Positions 1 through 8,578 of a DNA stretch of 64,000 nt are shown piece by piece. The translations under genes and the position numbers were made by a program. Every line of letters begins with the position of its first letter. The stretch's first letter is position 1. A model generated the notes under the pieces. It saw only the letters and a program-made list of their open reading frames with translations, did no database searches and had not been told where the DNA came from. This stretch comes from Mariniblastus fucicola (GTDB taxonomy: Bacteria; Planctomycetota; Planctomycetia; Pirellulales; Pirellulaceae): positions 4,464,001 through 4,528,000 of the forward strand of contig NZ_CP042912.1 of assembly GCF_008087665.1 (NCBI RefSeq). The letters are read 5' to 3'.

Positions 1-2
1 CG

Positions 3-905
3 ATTGCAGCGCCGCACAGAAAACCCAAATCCGGACTAAAGAAAGTTGGCCGGAAGGTAGAAAAAGCGATTCGCGACAGAGTCCGGGCAACGGTCAATGA
101 CGAACTCTATCGCAAGATATCCAATCGATTCAAGAAGTCCAAAAAGATCAACATCTTGCCGGCAAGATTTGAAGTGGACCAGCTCGACCTGAGTGGCGTT
201 GTATACACCAGCATTTTCAACCCCAACGACGGCAGAAAAAATTGGCAAGACCTGATCACTTCCTTCCTGGTGGCTCTTGGCGAAAGGGACGACGCGACAC
301 TGGTTGTAAAGCTGGTGACGCGAGACAGCGTTGCCGTCGCAAAGTTTCTGCGATTTTATCGGGGCAGGGACATCGACCAGCGTTGTCGCGTGATCGTAAC
401 TTCGGAGTATCTCACGGACCAGCAGCTCGTTGATTTGACGGAAGCATCGACCTATTACATTCAGACGACCAAGGCTGAAGGCAACTGTCTTCCACTGATG
501 AATTTTCTGGCCGCTGGCAGACCCGGCATCTCTCCGTGCCATTCAGCGATTTCGGATTACTTTGACGATGAGATCGGATTTGTTGCAGACTCAAACCCCG
601 AGCCCGCTGCATGGCCACACGATCCACATTTACGAACGCGTTCAACCTGGGGGCGGCTGGTTTGGACTTCGATGGTCGATCAGATTCGCAAGAGCTACCA
701 AATCGCGAAAGATTCCCCGGAAACATACAACGAAATCAGTCAACGCTCTCGCGAGCGACTAAGAAGTTGGGCCAGTCCCGACTGCGTTCAAGGGAGACTC
801 ATTGAAGCATTGGACGACGTCTACGAATCTCGCTCCCATGCAGATCCCGTTCACGAAAACGTTAGGCCGGCAGAGGTGAAACGACCTACTCGAAAAGCTG
901 CATGA
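3..905 (+). CDS. Glycosyltransferase, GT-B type, C-terminal part (5' end outside window)
   Basis: The reading frame is open from the left edge, so the true start lies outside the window; about 300 residues are visible. The internal TTG at 156 is not a credible start because the frame continues upstream with ordinary codons. The visible part looks like the nucleotide-sugar-binding half of a GT-B transferase: a core containing GVVYTSIFNPNDGRKNW, then EGNCLPLMNFLAAGRPG, which sits where GT4 enzymes carry the E-x7-E motif. The second glutamate is Asn here, so donor binding may differ. The tail is basic and low in complexity. It lies 78 bp upstream of an ABC exporter gene and a second glycosyltransferase on the same strand, which suggests a role in cell-surface glycan assembly. 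Acceptor and sugar cannot be told from sequence. Confidence 0.75.
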   Translation: MAAPHRKPKSGLKKVGRKVEKAIRDRVRATVNDELYRKISNRFKKSKKINILPARFEVDQLDLSGVVYTSIFNPNDGRKNWQDLITSFLVALGERDDATLVVKLVTRDSVAVAKFLRFYRGRDIDQRCRVIVTSEYLTDQQLVDLTEASTYYIQTTKAEGNCLPLMNFLAAGRPGISPCHSAISDYFDDEIGFVADSNPEPAAWPHDPHLRTRSTWGRLVWTSMVDQIRKSYQIAKDSPETYNEISQRSRERLRSWASPDCVQGRLIEALDDVYESRSHADPVHENVRPAEVKRPTRKAA

Positions 906-983
906 ATCGAAATGTTCTGGTTCATACACCCGAACGACTACCTCGCCACGCTTTCAACTCGTAAGAATGTTCAGTAACTGACG

Positions 984-2957
984 ATGATAAATTTCCTCAG
1001 AGTTATCAAACTTTCGTTGGTCAACAAGTGGAAGATTACCGCGTTGTTGGTCAATTCGTTGATCATCGGCCTGCTGTGGGGCTGTAGCATTTCCGCCGTC
1101 TACCCTTTCGTCGAAGTTGTTTTCTCAGGGAACACGATTGAGACGTGGCTGGTTTCGGAGATCGAAAAAACGGACGAGAAGATTGCTGAGCTTCAAATTA
1201 CGTGCTCAGACCTAAAGTTGAAAGTTGGCGATTCTGGCAATTCGACTCAGCTTCGTAACGAACTCGACACCCATTCGCGAAGACTGATTGCCGAAGAGAA
1301 AGCGAACCAACTGTATCGCACCGTCATGCCGTGGATCGAAGGGCGAGTCCCCCAGACACCGTTTGGGACGTTGGTTTTCGTGATGAGCACGCTGATCATG
1401 ATCACGATTATAAAGGGCGTTTGCCTCGTTCTCAATTCAGTGCTAGTCGCTCAAATTGCACAACGCACTGCGCTGGTCATGCGGCGACAATTCTACTCGT
1501 CTGCCGTCAAGATGGATCAGTTGACGATCGACCAGAAAGGCACATCAGCAATGCAGACGATGTTGATTTACAACCTCAACCTCGTCACCGCGGGTTTGAT
1601 CAGCCTGTACGGAAAAGGTACGCGTGAGCCTTTGAAAATGCTGGTCTGTCTGGTGTTGGCGGCCTGCATTTCGTGGAAATTGCTGCTCCTCACGATGGTC
1701 GTCGCGCCGATCGCTGGCTTTGTAATCAACCGCATTTCCCAACACATGCGAACGGCCGCCCAAAGAGAACTTGGGGGAATCGCGGGCGTCCTGCAATCGA
1801 CAATGGAGTCCTTGAGTGCTCTGCGAACGGTTCGCATTTTCAATCGGGAACGCACCGAGAAAGCCCGCTTCAATCGCTTTTCGAAAACGCTTTACAACCT
1901 CGGCGTCAAGCAAGCGTTCTTTGATTCGCTGCTCCGACCTACAACAGAATTGGCAGGCATGGTCTGCGTTGCGATTGCCTTGCTGGCCGGCGGATATCTG
2001 GTTTTGAACGACACGACGCACCTCTTGGGCGTGCGAATGAGTGACAGGCCGATGACGGTCAGTTCGGTTTTCCTGTTTTTTGCGATGCTGGCCGGAATCA
2101 GCGAACCGGCAAGAAAGATGAGCGAGATCTACAACACGTTGGTTCGCGCTGACGTTTCTTCCAAAGGGCTTTACGATTTCTTCGAAGTCGAACCGGAAAT
2201 CCAAACGCCAAAAAACCCAAGCCAGCTACCTCTCCATTCCAAAGGGATTCGTTTCAAAAGCGTAAACTTTGCCTACAACTTGAAACAGATCACGCTCAAA
2301 AGGTTGGATCTGATCATCCCCTTTGGGCAAACCGTTGCGTTGATTGGACCAAACGGATCAGGCAAATCGACGTTGATCAACTTGCTTGCCAGATTCTACG
2401 ACCCGCAATGGGGAGCCGTGCTTATTGATGGTGTCGACATCAAGAATGTCAATCCGCGTCACGTTCGCAAACAGATGGCGATGGTGACTCAGGATCCGGT
2501 GCTTTTCAAAGGTACTGTTCTGGAGAACATTCAGTACGGCAACATGAATGCGACAAGCGATGATATTCTTCGAGCTGCTGAAATGGCTCGTGTAACGGAC
2601 TTCCTCGACGTACTTCCAAAAGGTTTCGACACGATGGTCGGCGACCGAGGGAACACCCTTTCAGGCGGACAGCGACAAAGAATCGCGTTGGCTCGCGCGA
2701 TCGTGGCGGATCCAAGAATTCTGTTTCTTGACGAAGCGACCAGCCAGGTCGACGTTGCCTCCGAACAGCTAATCCATGATTCTTTGAAGCAGTTTCTGAA
2801 GCAAAGAACGACGATCATTATCTCCCACCGGCCCGCGACCCTTGAAATCGCAGATCGAGTCATTGTGCTTGAACAGGGTCAAATCGAGGAAGATTTGAGC
2901 TCAACAGAATACTTTGAACGATACGGCATTAAGCTTGATCGAAAGAGAGTCGCTTGA
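984..2957 (+). CDS. ABC exporter, fused permease and ATPase (MsbA-like)
   Basis: 657 residues, the length of a half-transporter that works as a homodimer in the inner membrane. The N-terminal half has about six hydrophobic segments (first at about 17-45). The C-terminal ATPase shows Walker A GPNGSGKS (455-462), Q-loop VTQDPVLF (about 501-508), signature LSGGQRQR (559-566), Walker B ILFLDE (579-584) and H-loop ISHR (about 615). Unusually, about 80 mostly charged, coiled-coil-like residues (about 50-125) lie between the first two membrane segments, where MsbA has only a short loop. The gene sits between two glycosyltransferase genes and its stop overlaps the next start by one base (TGATG), so it probably exports a lipid-linked glycan or lipid made by those enzymes. 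The substrate is inferred from context only. Confidence 0.9.
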   Translation: MINFLRVIKLSLVNKWKITALLVNSLIIGLLWGCSISAVYPFVEVVFSGNTIETWLVSEIEKTDEKIAELQITCSDLKLKVGDSGNSTQLRNELDTHSRRLIAEEKANQLYRTVMPWIEGRVPQTPFGTLVFVMSTLIMITIIKGVCLVLNSVLVAQIAQRTALVMRRQFYSSAVKMDQLTIDQKGTSAMQTMLIYNLNLVTAGLISLYGKGTREPLKMLVCLVLAACISWKLLLLTMVVAPIAGFVINRISQHMRTAAQRELGGIAGVLQSTMESLSALRTVRIFNRERTEKARFNRFSKTLYNLGVKQAFFDSLLRPTTELAGMVCVAIALLAGGYLVLNDTTHLLGVRMSDRPMTVSSVFLFFAMLAGISEPARKMSEIYNTLVRADVSSKGLYDFFEVEPEIQTPKNPSQLPLHSKGIRFKSVNFAYNLKQITLKRLDLIIPFGQTVALIGPNGSGKSTLINLLARFYDPQWGAVLIDGVDIKNVNPRHVRKQMAMVTQDPVLFKGTVLENIQYGNMNATSDDILRAAEMARVTDFLDVLPKGFDTMVGDRGNTLSGGQRQRIALARAIVADPRILFLDEATSQVDVASEQLIHDSLKQFLKQRTTIIISHRPATLEIADRVIVLEQGQIEEDLSSTEYFERYGIKLDRKRVA

Positions 2958-4222
2958 TGGGAATTAGATCCGAAAACCAAAACGGTTCTCACCCTTTCGT
3001 TGTCCTGTACGACGGAATGATTTTTCACCGACAGGAAGCCGGAGGCATCAATCGGTACTTCGAAAAATTGATCGAACATCTTCCTGGGAATGTGCGACCA
3101 GCGATCACACTTTCCAAATGCCCGACGAACAATTTCCCCAGAAGCAAACGTCTCCAATTGTTCGTCAAAGGCTTCGATCTACCGCGTCCATTTCGCAAAG
3201 TCTCGAGAGCGATTCGCGCGACGCGTCTAGAATCGATTCAAAAGAGTCTCTCGCCAGACTTGATCCACGCAACCTATTACGACACCTTGGGCGGATTTGA
3301 TAAAATCAGCAGCGGACCGCCATTCGTGGTTACCGTTCACGACATGACCCACGAGAAATTCCCGCACTTGCTTGATCGAAATGGCAAGCATGCGGAACTC
3401 AAGCGGCGGGCCATAAAACAAGCGGATGCAATTATCTGCGTGTCTCACAACACCAGAAATGACCTGTTGGAAATGTACCCAGAATGTGAATCGCGTACGA
3501 GAGTCGTCTACCATGCGACTGAACTGGGAGACAGTCTGCCCACTGACGCGATGCCCTTTTCTGACCGACCCTACATTCTTTACGTAGGCAGTCGATCACG
3601 ATACAAAAATTTTGATGGCTTGTTGCGAGCGTTTCAAATCGTCATTGCCCGCGATCAGGAACTTCAACTGCGTACAGTTGGCAATGAATTCACAAAGAAG
3701 GAAAGACAACGCATCGCAGAGCTGGGATTGACGGACCATGTCGCTAACGAGGGAATAGTCGATGACAGCCAACTGGCTCAGCTGTACCGAAACAGCCTCT
3801 GTTTCGTCTATCCTTCATTGTACGAAGGATTTGGATTGCCGCTGCTGGAAGCGATGAGCTGCGAAACTCCAGTTTTGGCATCCAACAATTCCTGCATCCC
3901 GGAAGTAGTTCGGGATGCGGCATTGCTATTTGATCCGAACTCAAAAACGGATCTGGCAGACGCGCTGACTTTCCTTCTCCAGAACCCTTGTGTTCGGGAA
4001 CAACTCGTCATCGAAGGAAGGATGCGTTGCAGTGAATTCAGCTGGGAAAAATCAGCGCGGCAAACGATGCAAACCTATCAGACTGCGATTTCCGCTGCGA
4101 GAATTCGCATTGGCAACAAATTGTCGACAGATCATTTTTCCGGATCGATTTTACCGACTCAAACTCGCTGGTTGCCGCCCATGACGAAGCCGGGAACTCG
4201 AGCCGGACTAATGACGTCGTGA
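2957..4222 (+). CDS. Glycosyltransferase family 4 protein
   Basis: 421 residues. The ATG at 2957 overlaps the ABC gene's TGA by one base, favouring coupled translation; a TTG one codon upstream is less likely. The N-terminal half opens with YDGMIFHRQEAGGINRYFEK, typical of GT4 mannosyl or glucosyl transferases (glycine-rich loop near the acceptor site), and HATYYDT. The C-terminal half has the donor site YEGFGLPLLEAMSCETPV at about residue 288 onward, containing the E-x7-E pair, followed by NNSCIPEVV. No membrane segment or signal peptide is seen, so it should act on the cytoplasmic face of the inner membrane. With the upstream transferase and ABC exporter it forms a compact surface-polysaccharide block. 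The sugar transferred is unknown. Confidence 0.88.
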   Translation: MGIRSENQNGSHPFVVLYDGMIFHRQEAGGINRYFEKLIEHLPGNVRPAITLSKCPTNNFPRSKRLQLFVKGFDLPRPFRKVSRAIRATRLESIQKSLSPDLIHATYYDTLGGFDKISSGPPFVVTVHDMTHEKFPHLLDRNGKHAELKRRAIKQADAIICVSHNTRNDLLEMYPECESRTRVVYHATELGDSLPTDAMPFSDRPYILYVGSRSRYKNFDGLLRAFQIVIARDQELQLRTVGNEFTKKERQRIAELGLTDHVANEGIVDDSQLAQLYRNSLCFVYPSLYEGFGLPLLEAMSCETPVLASNNSCIPEVVRDAALLFDPNSKTDLADALTFLLQNPCVREQLVIEGRMRCSEFSWEKSARQTMQTYQTAISAARIRIGNKLSTDHFSGSILPTQTRWLPPMTKPGTRAGLMTS

Positions 4223-4254
4223 TGTAAAAACGAAGCAGCCGATACGAACTGTCG

Positions 4255-7005
4255 TTAGCCGACGTTCTGCAAACCGGCTGCGATTCCGTTGATCGACAAC
4301 ACGATCGAACGCTGTAGCTGCTCGAGATCGGCTTGATCCGGATTACTGCGGATCTCTTTGAGCAACGCGACCTGAATATAGTTCATCGGATCGACGTACG
4401 GATTGCGGACTTTGATACTGTGCTGCAACCACGGCTCCGTTTCCAGTATCTCTTTCGTCCCCGTGACCTTCAGCAGCATTTCGCGGCTGAGTTCAAACTC
4501 GGCTTTGATGTCGCCAAAGATCGCATCACCGACTTTCGGATCCGCAAGTTCGGCGTACATACCCGCGATCTCCATATCCGCTCGGCCCATGCCAAGATGG
4601 ACATTCGCCAACATTGTGCGGAAGAAGGGCCAATCCTTGTGCATTGATTGCAGCATCGCCAAACGCGAGCCGTCCGAATCGTCACCCAGCCACTGCGAAA
4701 ACGCGGTTCCGATCCCGTACCATGACGGCACGTTGGCACGTGACTGCGTCCAGGCAAACACCCAGGGAATGGCTCTCAAATCGTCCAACGTTCTTGTCAC
4801 GCGGCGGTGAGAAGGACGAGAGCCGATGTTCAACCTGTCGATCTGATCGATCGGCGTCGCGGTCTGGAAATAGCTCAGAAAATCAGGATGGTCGATCAAG
4901 CCGCGATACTTTTTCCACGCGACCGAACTGAGTTCATCCATCGCTTCGGACCAATTGTCGATATCGTCAAACTCAGGACGCGAACCGGTCGAACAAAGCA
5001 CCGCGTGCAGCACCTGTTCGAGGTGTCGTCGGGCGATCGCCGGAACGCTGTAGCGCGAACTGACGACTTCGCCCTGTTCGGTGATGCGAATTCGACCGCG
5101 AACAGATTCGGTTGGTTGAGCCAGAATCGCACGATTGGTCGGACCGCCGCCGCGACCGAGCGAACCGCCGCGACCGTGAAATAGCGTCATGCGTACATCG
5201 CATTCGGCACAAGCCTGAGCCATGTTTCGCTGAGCCGTGAACAGCATCCAGTTGGCTCGCATGAAGCCGCCGTCCTTGTTGCTGTCGCTGTAGCCGATCA
5301 TGATCTGCTGTTTGTTGCCGCGAAGTTTGAGGTGCTCCGCATAGGCAGGATTTGCAAACAGGGCCTTCATAATTTCCGGCGCGGCCATCAAATCGTCAAC
5401 CGTTTCGAATAGCGGCACGATATCGATCTTGCCCAGCAGGCCGGCGTCTTTGGCGAAAACCAGAATCTCCAGCAGGTTACTGACGCCCTCAGTCATGCTG
5501 ATGATGTATGTCGTGATGCTCTGTTCCCCGATCGCCTGATGAGCAAGCTTGACCGTCGCGAACAGATCCAGAAGTTTCGCCGTGCCAACCTTCCGCTGAT
5601 CCGCGTTAGCCGAATGATCGGAATCGTCGGCTGCAAACTTGGTAAGCGTTTCGATCCGGGCCGCCTCATCGAGCTGCGAATACTTTTCGCAAAAGCCAAG
5701 CGAATTCAGCAAGTCGTCCATTGCCGAGCGATGCGTTTTGGCGTGCTGCCTGATGTCCATCGACGCCAGGTGAAAACCGAAAACCTGCGTGGCACGAATC
5801 AGCCGCTCCAATCGCCCGCGAGCCAATCGCCAGCCCTTGTTGTCCAGCAAACTTTGGCGAATCGTTTCCAGATCCTCGCGAAACGCGTCGACATTTGGAT
5901 ACGCCCGGGGTGAAATCGGATCGCCCTTCCAAGCTGATTCAGAATGCTCACGCGTGGCCCGCAAGCGTCGAAACATCATCACCAGTTTTTGACGATAGGG
6001 CTCATCTTTGAAACGATCGATCGTTTCGTACTCTGACGGATCCAGCAATTCGCGATCAGAATCGATGCTGTCCATCAGCGACTCGCCAACCCCCGTTCGC
6101 GACTTGCTGCAGCTAAATAGTTCATACAGGGCATCGATCTCGTGAAGATAAAGCGTCAGCACGAGTTCTTGCTGAGCCTTCAACGCATCGACCGTTGTGT
6201 CGACGGTCACGAACGGATTGCCATCACGGTCTCCTCCGATCCACGTGCCGTAGCTCAGGAAGCTCGGCACATCAAATTCTTCGTCCGGCCAGACATCGTT
6301 GAGCGCCTGTTCAAGCTCTTCATAGATTCGGGGCACCAGATCGAAGAGCGTGTGCTCGAAAAAGTACAGTCCCGTGTTGCGGACTTCATCCATCACCGTC
6401 GGCTTGCGGTGCCGCGTTTCGGCGGACTGCCACAGCAGCGTAATGTAGTCGTGCAACAGTTCGCGCAGTCGGGCTCGTTCGGTCGACAGAATGCCCTGGC
6501 GATTGATGCCAGCCAGCAGATTGGTGACGTGCCGCAGGATCTCGCGGATCGTTTGTCGCTTCGATTCGGTCGGATGTGCCGTGAAGACGGGGACGACTTC
6601 CATGCTGTGGAAAAACGTCTGCAATTCTTGCGGCGAAACGCCTTCCTGCTTGAGCGTTTCCAGCGCCGCGGCAATCGTTTCGTCCATCGGCTGTCCGGAC
6701 TCGTAGGCTTCCTCGGCGCGCTTGTCCAACACCGTGACGCGTTGATGTTCTTCGGCGAGATTGACCAACTGAAAATACGTCAGGAACGCCTTCAAGGTGG
6801 ACTCAGTCAATTCCAGATTACCCATCAGCTTGGGCATCAGCTCCGCCAGCCGTTCCTGAGCCGACGCGTCGCCAGTTCGCCATTGCTTGGCGAGCGACCG
6901 AATTTCTTCTTCGAGTTCGAAAGCTTCCTGGCCTTCTTGGTAAACGATCGTTTCACCGAGGAGGTCTCCGAGCGTGCGAATGTTGGAGCTGATGTAGTTC
7001 TTCAT
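4255..7005 (-). CDS. ppc: Phosphoenolpyruvate carboxylase
   Basis: 916 residues, the usual length for a bacterial enzyme. It adds bicarbonate to phosphoenolpyruvate to give oxaloacetate, refilling the TCA cycle in the cytoplasm. Landmarks: FTAHPTESKR (141-150) with the catalytic His144; GGDRDGNPF (257-265), the PEP and metal loop; GYSDSNKDGG (about 555); the mobile phosphate loop FHGRGGSLGRGGGP (about 590); and IPWVFAWTQSR near residue 720. The C-terminus ends IAAGLQNVG, whereas many enzymes end in NTG, a small change. It is a single gene, convergent with the glycosyltransferase gene and divergent from xseB. The antisense strand carries a long open frame that is only a shadow of this gene's codon bias. 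Confidence 0.97.
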   Translation of the reverse strand: MKNYISSNIRTLGDLLGETIVYQEGQEAFELEEEIRSLAKQWRTGDASAQERLAELMPKLMGNLELTESTLKAFLTYFQLVNLAEEHQRVTVLDKRAEEAYESGQPMDETIAAALETLKQEGVSPQELQTFFHSMEVVPVFTAHPTESKRQTIREILRHVTNLLAGINRQGILSTERARLRELLHDYITLLWQSAETRHRKPTVMDEVRNTGLYFFEHTLFDLVPRIYEELEQALNDVWPDEEFDVPSFLSYGTWIGGDRDGNPFVTVDTTVDALKAQQELVLTLYLHEIDALYELFSCSKSRTGVGESLMDSIDSDRELLDPSEYETIDRFKDEPYRQKLVMMFRRLRATREHSESAWKGDPISPRAYPNVDAFREDLETIRQSLLDNKGWRLARGRLERLIRATQVFGFHLASMDIRQHAKTHRSAMDDLLNSLGFCEKYSQLDEAARIETLTKFAADDSDHSANADQRKVGTAKLLDLFATVKLAHQAIGEQSITTYIISMTEGVSNLLEILVFAKDAGLLGKIDIVPLFETVDDLMAAPEIMKALFANPAYAEHLKLRGNKQQIMIGYSDSNKDGGFMRANWMLFTAQRNMAQACAECDVRMTLFHGRGGSLGRGGGPTNRAILAQPTESVRGRIRITEQGEVVSSRYSVPAIARRHLEQVLHAVLCSTGSRPEFDDIDNWSEAMDELSSVAWKKYRGLIDHPDFLSYFQTATPIDQIDRLNIGSRPSHRRVTRTLDDLRAIPWVFAWTQSRANVPSWYGIGTAFSQWLGDDSDGSRLAMLQSMHKDWPFFRTMLANVHLGMGRADMEIAGMYAELADPKVGDAIFGDIKAEFELSREMLLKVTGTKEILETEPWLQHSIKVRNPYVDPMNYIQVALLKEIRSNPDQADLEQLQRSIVLSINGIAAGLQNVG

Positions 7006-7028
7006 TTTGGCGTGATGGAGGAGGTTTT

Positions 7029-7048
7029 TTAGCGTATTCGAACGCTAA
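7029..7048. promoter_or_regulatory. Inverted repeat between divergent ppc and xseB
   Basis: TTAGCG and CGCTAA form perfect 6-bp arms around the 8-base spacer TATTCGAA, whose core is also palindromic. The repeat is 24 bp upstream of the ppc start and 90 bp upstream of xseB, a position that would suit an operator or a shared promoter element. No regulator is identified and chance cannot be excluded for arms this short. Confidence 0.3.
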
Positions 7049-7137
7049 CAATGTACCGCAGCGGAGGCCTCGCGATGAGGGGGGCGAAGGCGTGTTCGCC
7101 ACCTGACAGTTTGCGGCGGTCTTGCTATCCTGATGAC

Positions 7138-7509
7138 ATGGCGAAAAAGAAATCATCGAAAAAGAAAGCGGCAACGAAGGACGCGGTCGCGTTTGAGGCT
7201 TCGTTGGAAGCATTGAAGGAAATTTTGTCCGACCTTGAGGAGGGCAATCTGCCGCTTGGTGAGTCGCTGGAAAAATATGAAGCCGGCGTGAAGCATCTTC
7301 GCCATTGCCATGATTCTCTCAACGAGGCCAAGACGCGTATCGAGTTGCTGGAGAAGATCGACAAGCACGGCCAAGCGGTAACCAAGCCGTTTGACCATTC
7401 GGCGACCGTTGAAGAGACAGAGGTTTCGGACGAAGAAGCCGATTCGTTGCAGGAGGAATTGGACGAGGCCGCGGAAGACGATGCCGATTGGGATGGTGGC
7501 TTGTTTTAG
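7138..7509 (+). CDS. xseB: Exodeoxyribonuclease VII small subunit
   Basis: 123 residues. The core FEASLEALKEILSDLEEGN then LPLGESLEKYEAGVKHLRHC is the two-helix signature of XseB, which binds several-fold to XseA to make the single-strand exonuclease VII. The ATG at 7138 is preferred over the upstream in-frame start at 7051 because the upstream stretch lacks similarity to the family and the lysine-rich MAKKKSSKKK leader begins here. The C-terminal 35 residues are a very acidic tail (EEADSLQEELDEAAEDDADW), longer than the roughly 80-residue family core. xseA is not next to it, and xseB is also away from the ispA and dxs genes (58-59 kb), with which it is grouped in many other bacteria. Confidence 0.88.
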   Translation: MAKKKSSKKKAATKDAVAFEASLEALKEILSDLEEGNLPLGESLEKYEAGVKHLRHCHDSLNEAKTRIELLEKIDKHGQAVTKPFDHSATVEETEVSDEEADSLQEELDEAAEDDADWDGGLF

Positions 7510-7588
7510 CTCTCCGCTCATCGCAACTCACGCTTGCTTCGGGATATGATTTGTTGCCGATTCACGACAATAGCCAGCCAGAAAACGC

Positions 7589-8497
7589 ATGCGAGTCATC
7601 TCTTCCACATCGATCAAACCATCTTCGGCCAGTCCGAACGTTCAGCCGTTGCTCGATCGCGTCGATCCAGTTTGGCTGCGAGACGTTGTGGAAGCAATCT
7701 CAAAGCCACGGCAATGGACGGCTCAGCGAGAACAGAATCGCGAAACAGCCAACTACATCGAAACCCAGCTTGGCGACTTGGGCTACAACACGTTTCGCCA
7801 GAGTCCGTTCGACAACATCGTTACGGAATTCAATCGTGACAAACCCGTCACTATCATCGGGGCTCACTACGATAGCGTGCCGCAAACTCCGGGAGCCGAC
7901 GACAATGCGAGTGCCGTGGCGGCGATGCTGGGCTGCGCGAAGGCCGTCGCGGAATTGAGTTTGCCAGTTTGCTTTGTGGCTTTCAATCTCGAAGAAGAAG
8001 GCCTCGAAGGCAGCCGTTCTTTCGTGAACGACTTTATCAAGAAAGAAGACATCGACGTCGACGTCTGTCATGTTTTGGAAATGGTGGGCTATTGCGATCA
8101 CACAGAAGGTTCGCAAAGACTACCCAAAGGCCTACCCGTGAAACTGGCCCGATCCGCTGGCGACTTTCTGGCGATCATCGCCAATCGAAACTCCAACCAT
8201 CTTCTGGACAGCACGGTTCAAACGGCGTCGACCTACGCGAGTGACCTGCCAGTGTTAGGGCTGAAAGTTTTCATGGGTATGGAGAAGATTTTCAAAGACC
8301 TGCGACGCTCTGATCATGCTCCGTTTTGGGACGCGGGCTACCCGGCGTTTATGTGGACCGACACGTCAGAGTTCCGCAATCCGCACTACCACCAACCAAG
8401 CGACACGCCGGAGACGCTGGACTACGAATTTCTGGCGAAGGTAGTGAAGCTTTTGGTCGCTGAAGTTGCTTCGAAAGAGTTGTCGCCGCAGCGTTGA
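7589..8497 (+). CDS. M28 family zinc peptidase (aminopeptidase-like)
   Basis: 302 residues covering one M28 catalytic domain. Metal and catalytic residues are readable: GAHYDSVPQTPGADDNASAV (91-110) with His93, Asp95 and the bridging Asp104; NLEEEGLEGS (133-142) with the Glu-Glu pair (catalytic Glu136, metal-binding Glu137); a later Asp/Glu ligand in EMVGYCD; and the last His in NPHYHQPSDTPETLDYEF. The family cleaves N-terminal residues from peptides, though glutaminyl cyclases share the fold. No clear signal peptide is seen, so a cytoplasmic site is more likely than export. It stands alone, 79 bp after xseB, and converges on bioA. The exact substrate is unknown. Confidence 0.88.
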   Translation: MRVISSTSIKPSSASPNVQPLLDRVDPVWLRDVVEAISKPRQWTAQREQNRETANYIETQLGDLGYNTFRQSPFDNIVTEFNRDKPVTIIGAHYDSVPQTPGADDNASAVAAMLGCAKAVAELSLPVCFVAFNLEEEGLEGSRSFVNDFIKKEDIDVDVCHVLEMVGYCDHTEGSQRLPKGLPVKLARSAGDFLAIIANRNSNHLLDSTVQTASTYASDLPVLGLKVFMGMEKIFKDLRRSDHAPFWDAGYPAFMWTDTSEFRNPHYHQPSDTPETLDYEFLAKVVKLLVAEVASKELSPQR

Positions 8498-8526
8498 ACG
8501 CAGCAGCGCTGATTCGTTTTTGCCAC

Positions 8527-8578
8527 TTCACAGAGTCTACATATCCTCGGTGATCTCTGTCCTTCTGTGGCGAAGCTT
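8527..8578. repeat. Imperfect long hairpin between the M28 gene and bioA
   Basis: The 3' ends of two convergent genes are separated by a segment whose ends pair: GCCAC with GTGGC, and ACAGAG with CTCTGT, with unpaired bases between. It may act as a bidirectional transcription end. The CTCTGT..TCTGTGGCGAAG..TTTT wording resembles short dispersed intergenic elements I have seen in planctomycete and related genomes, but copy number could not be checked in this window. Confidence 0.35.

Noticed and set aside
6142-7032. 296-codon open frame on the + strand opposite ppc
   Set aside because: Antisense to a certain gene; no family text; caused by the codon bias of ppc.
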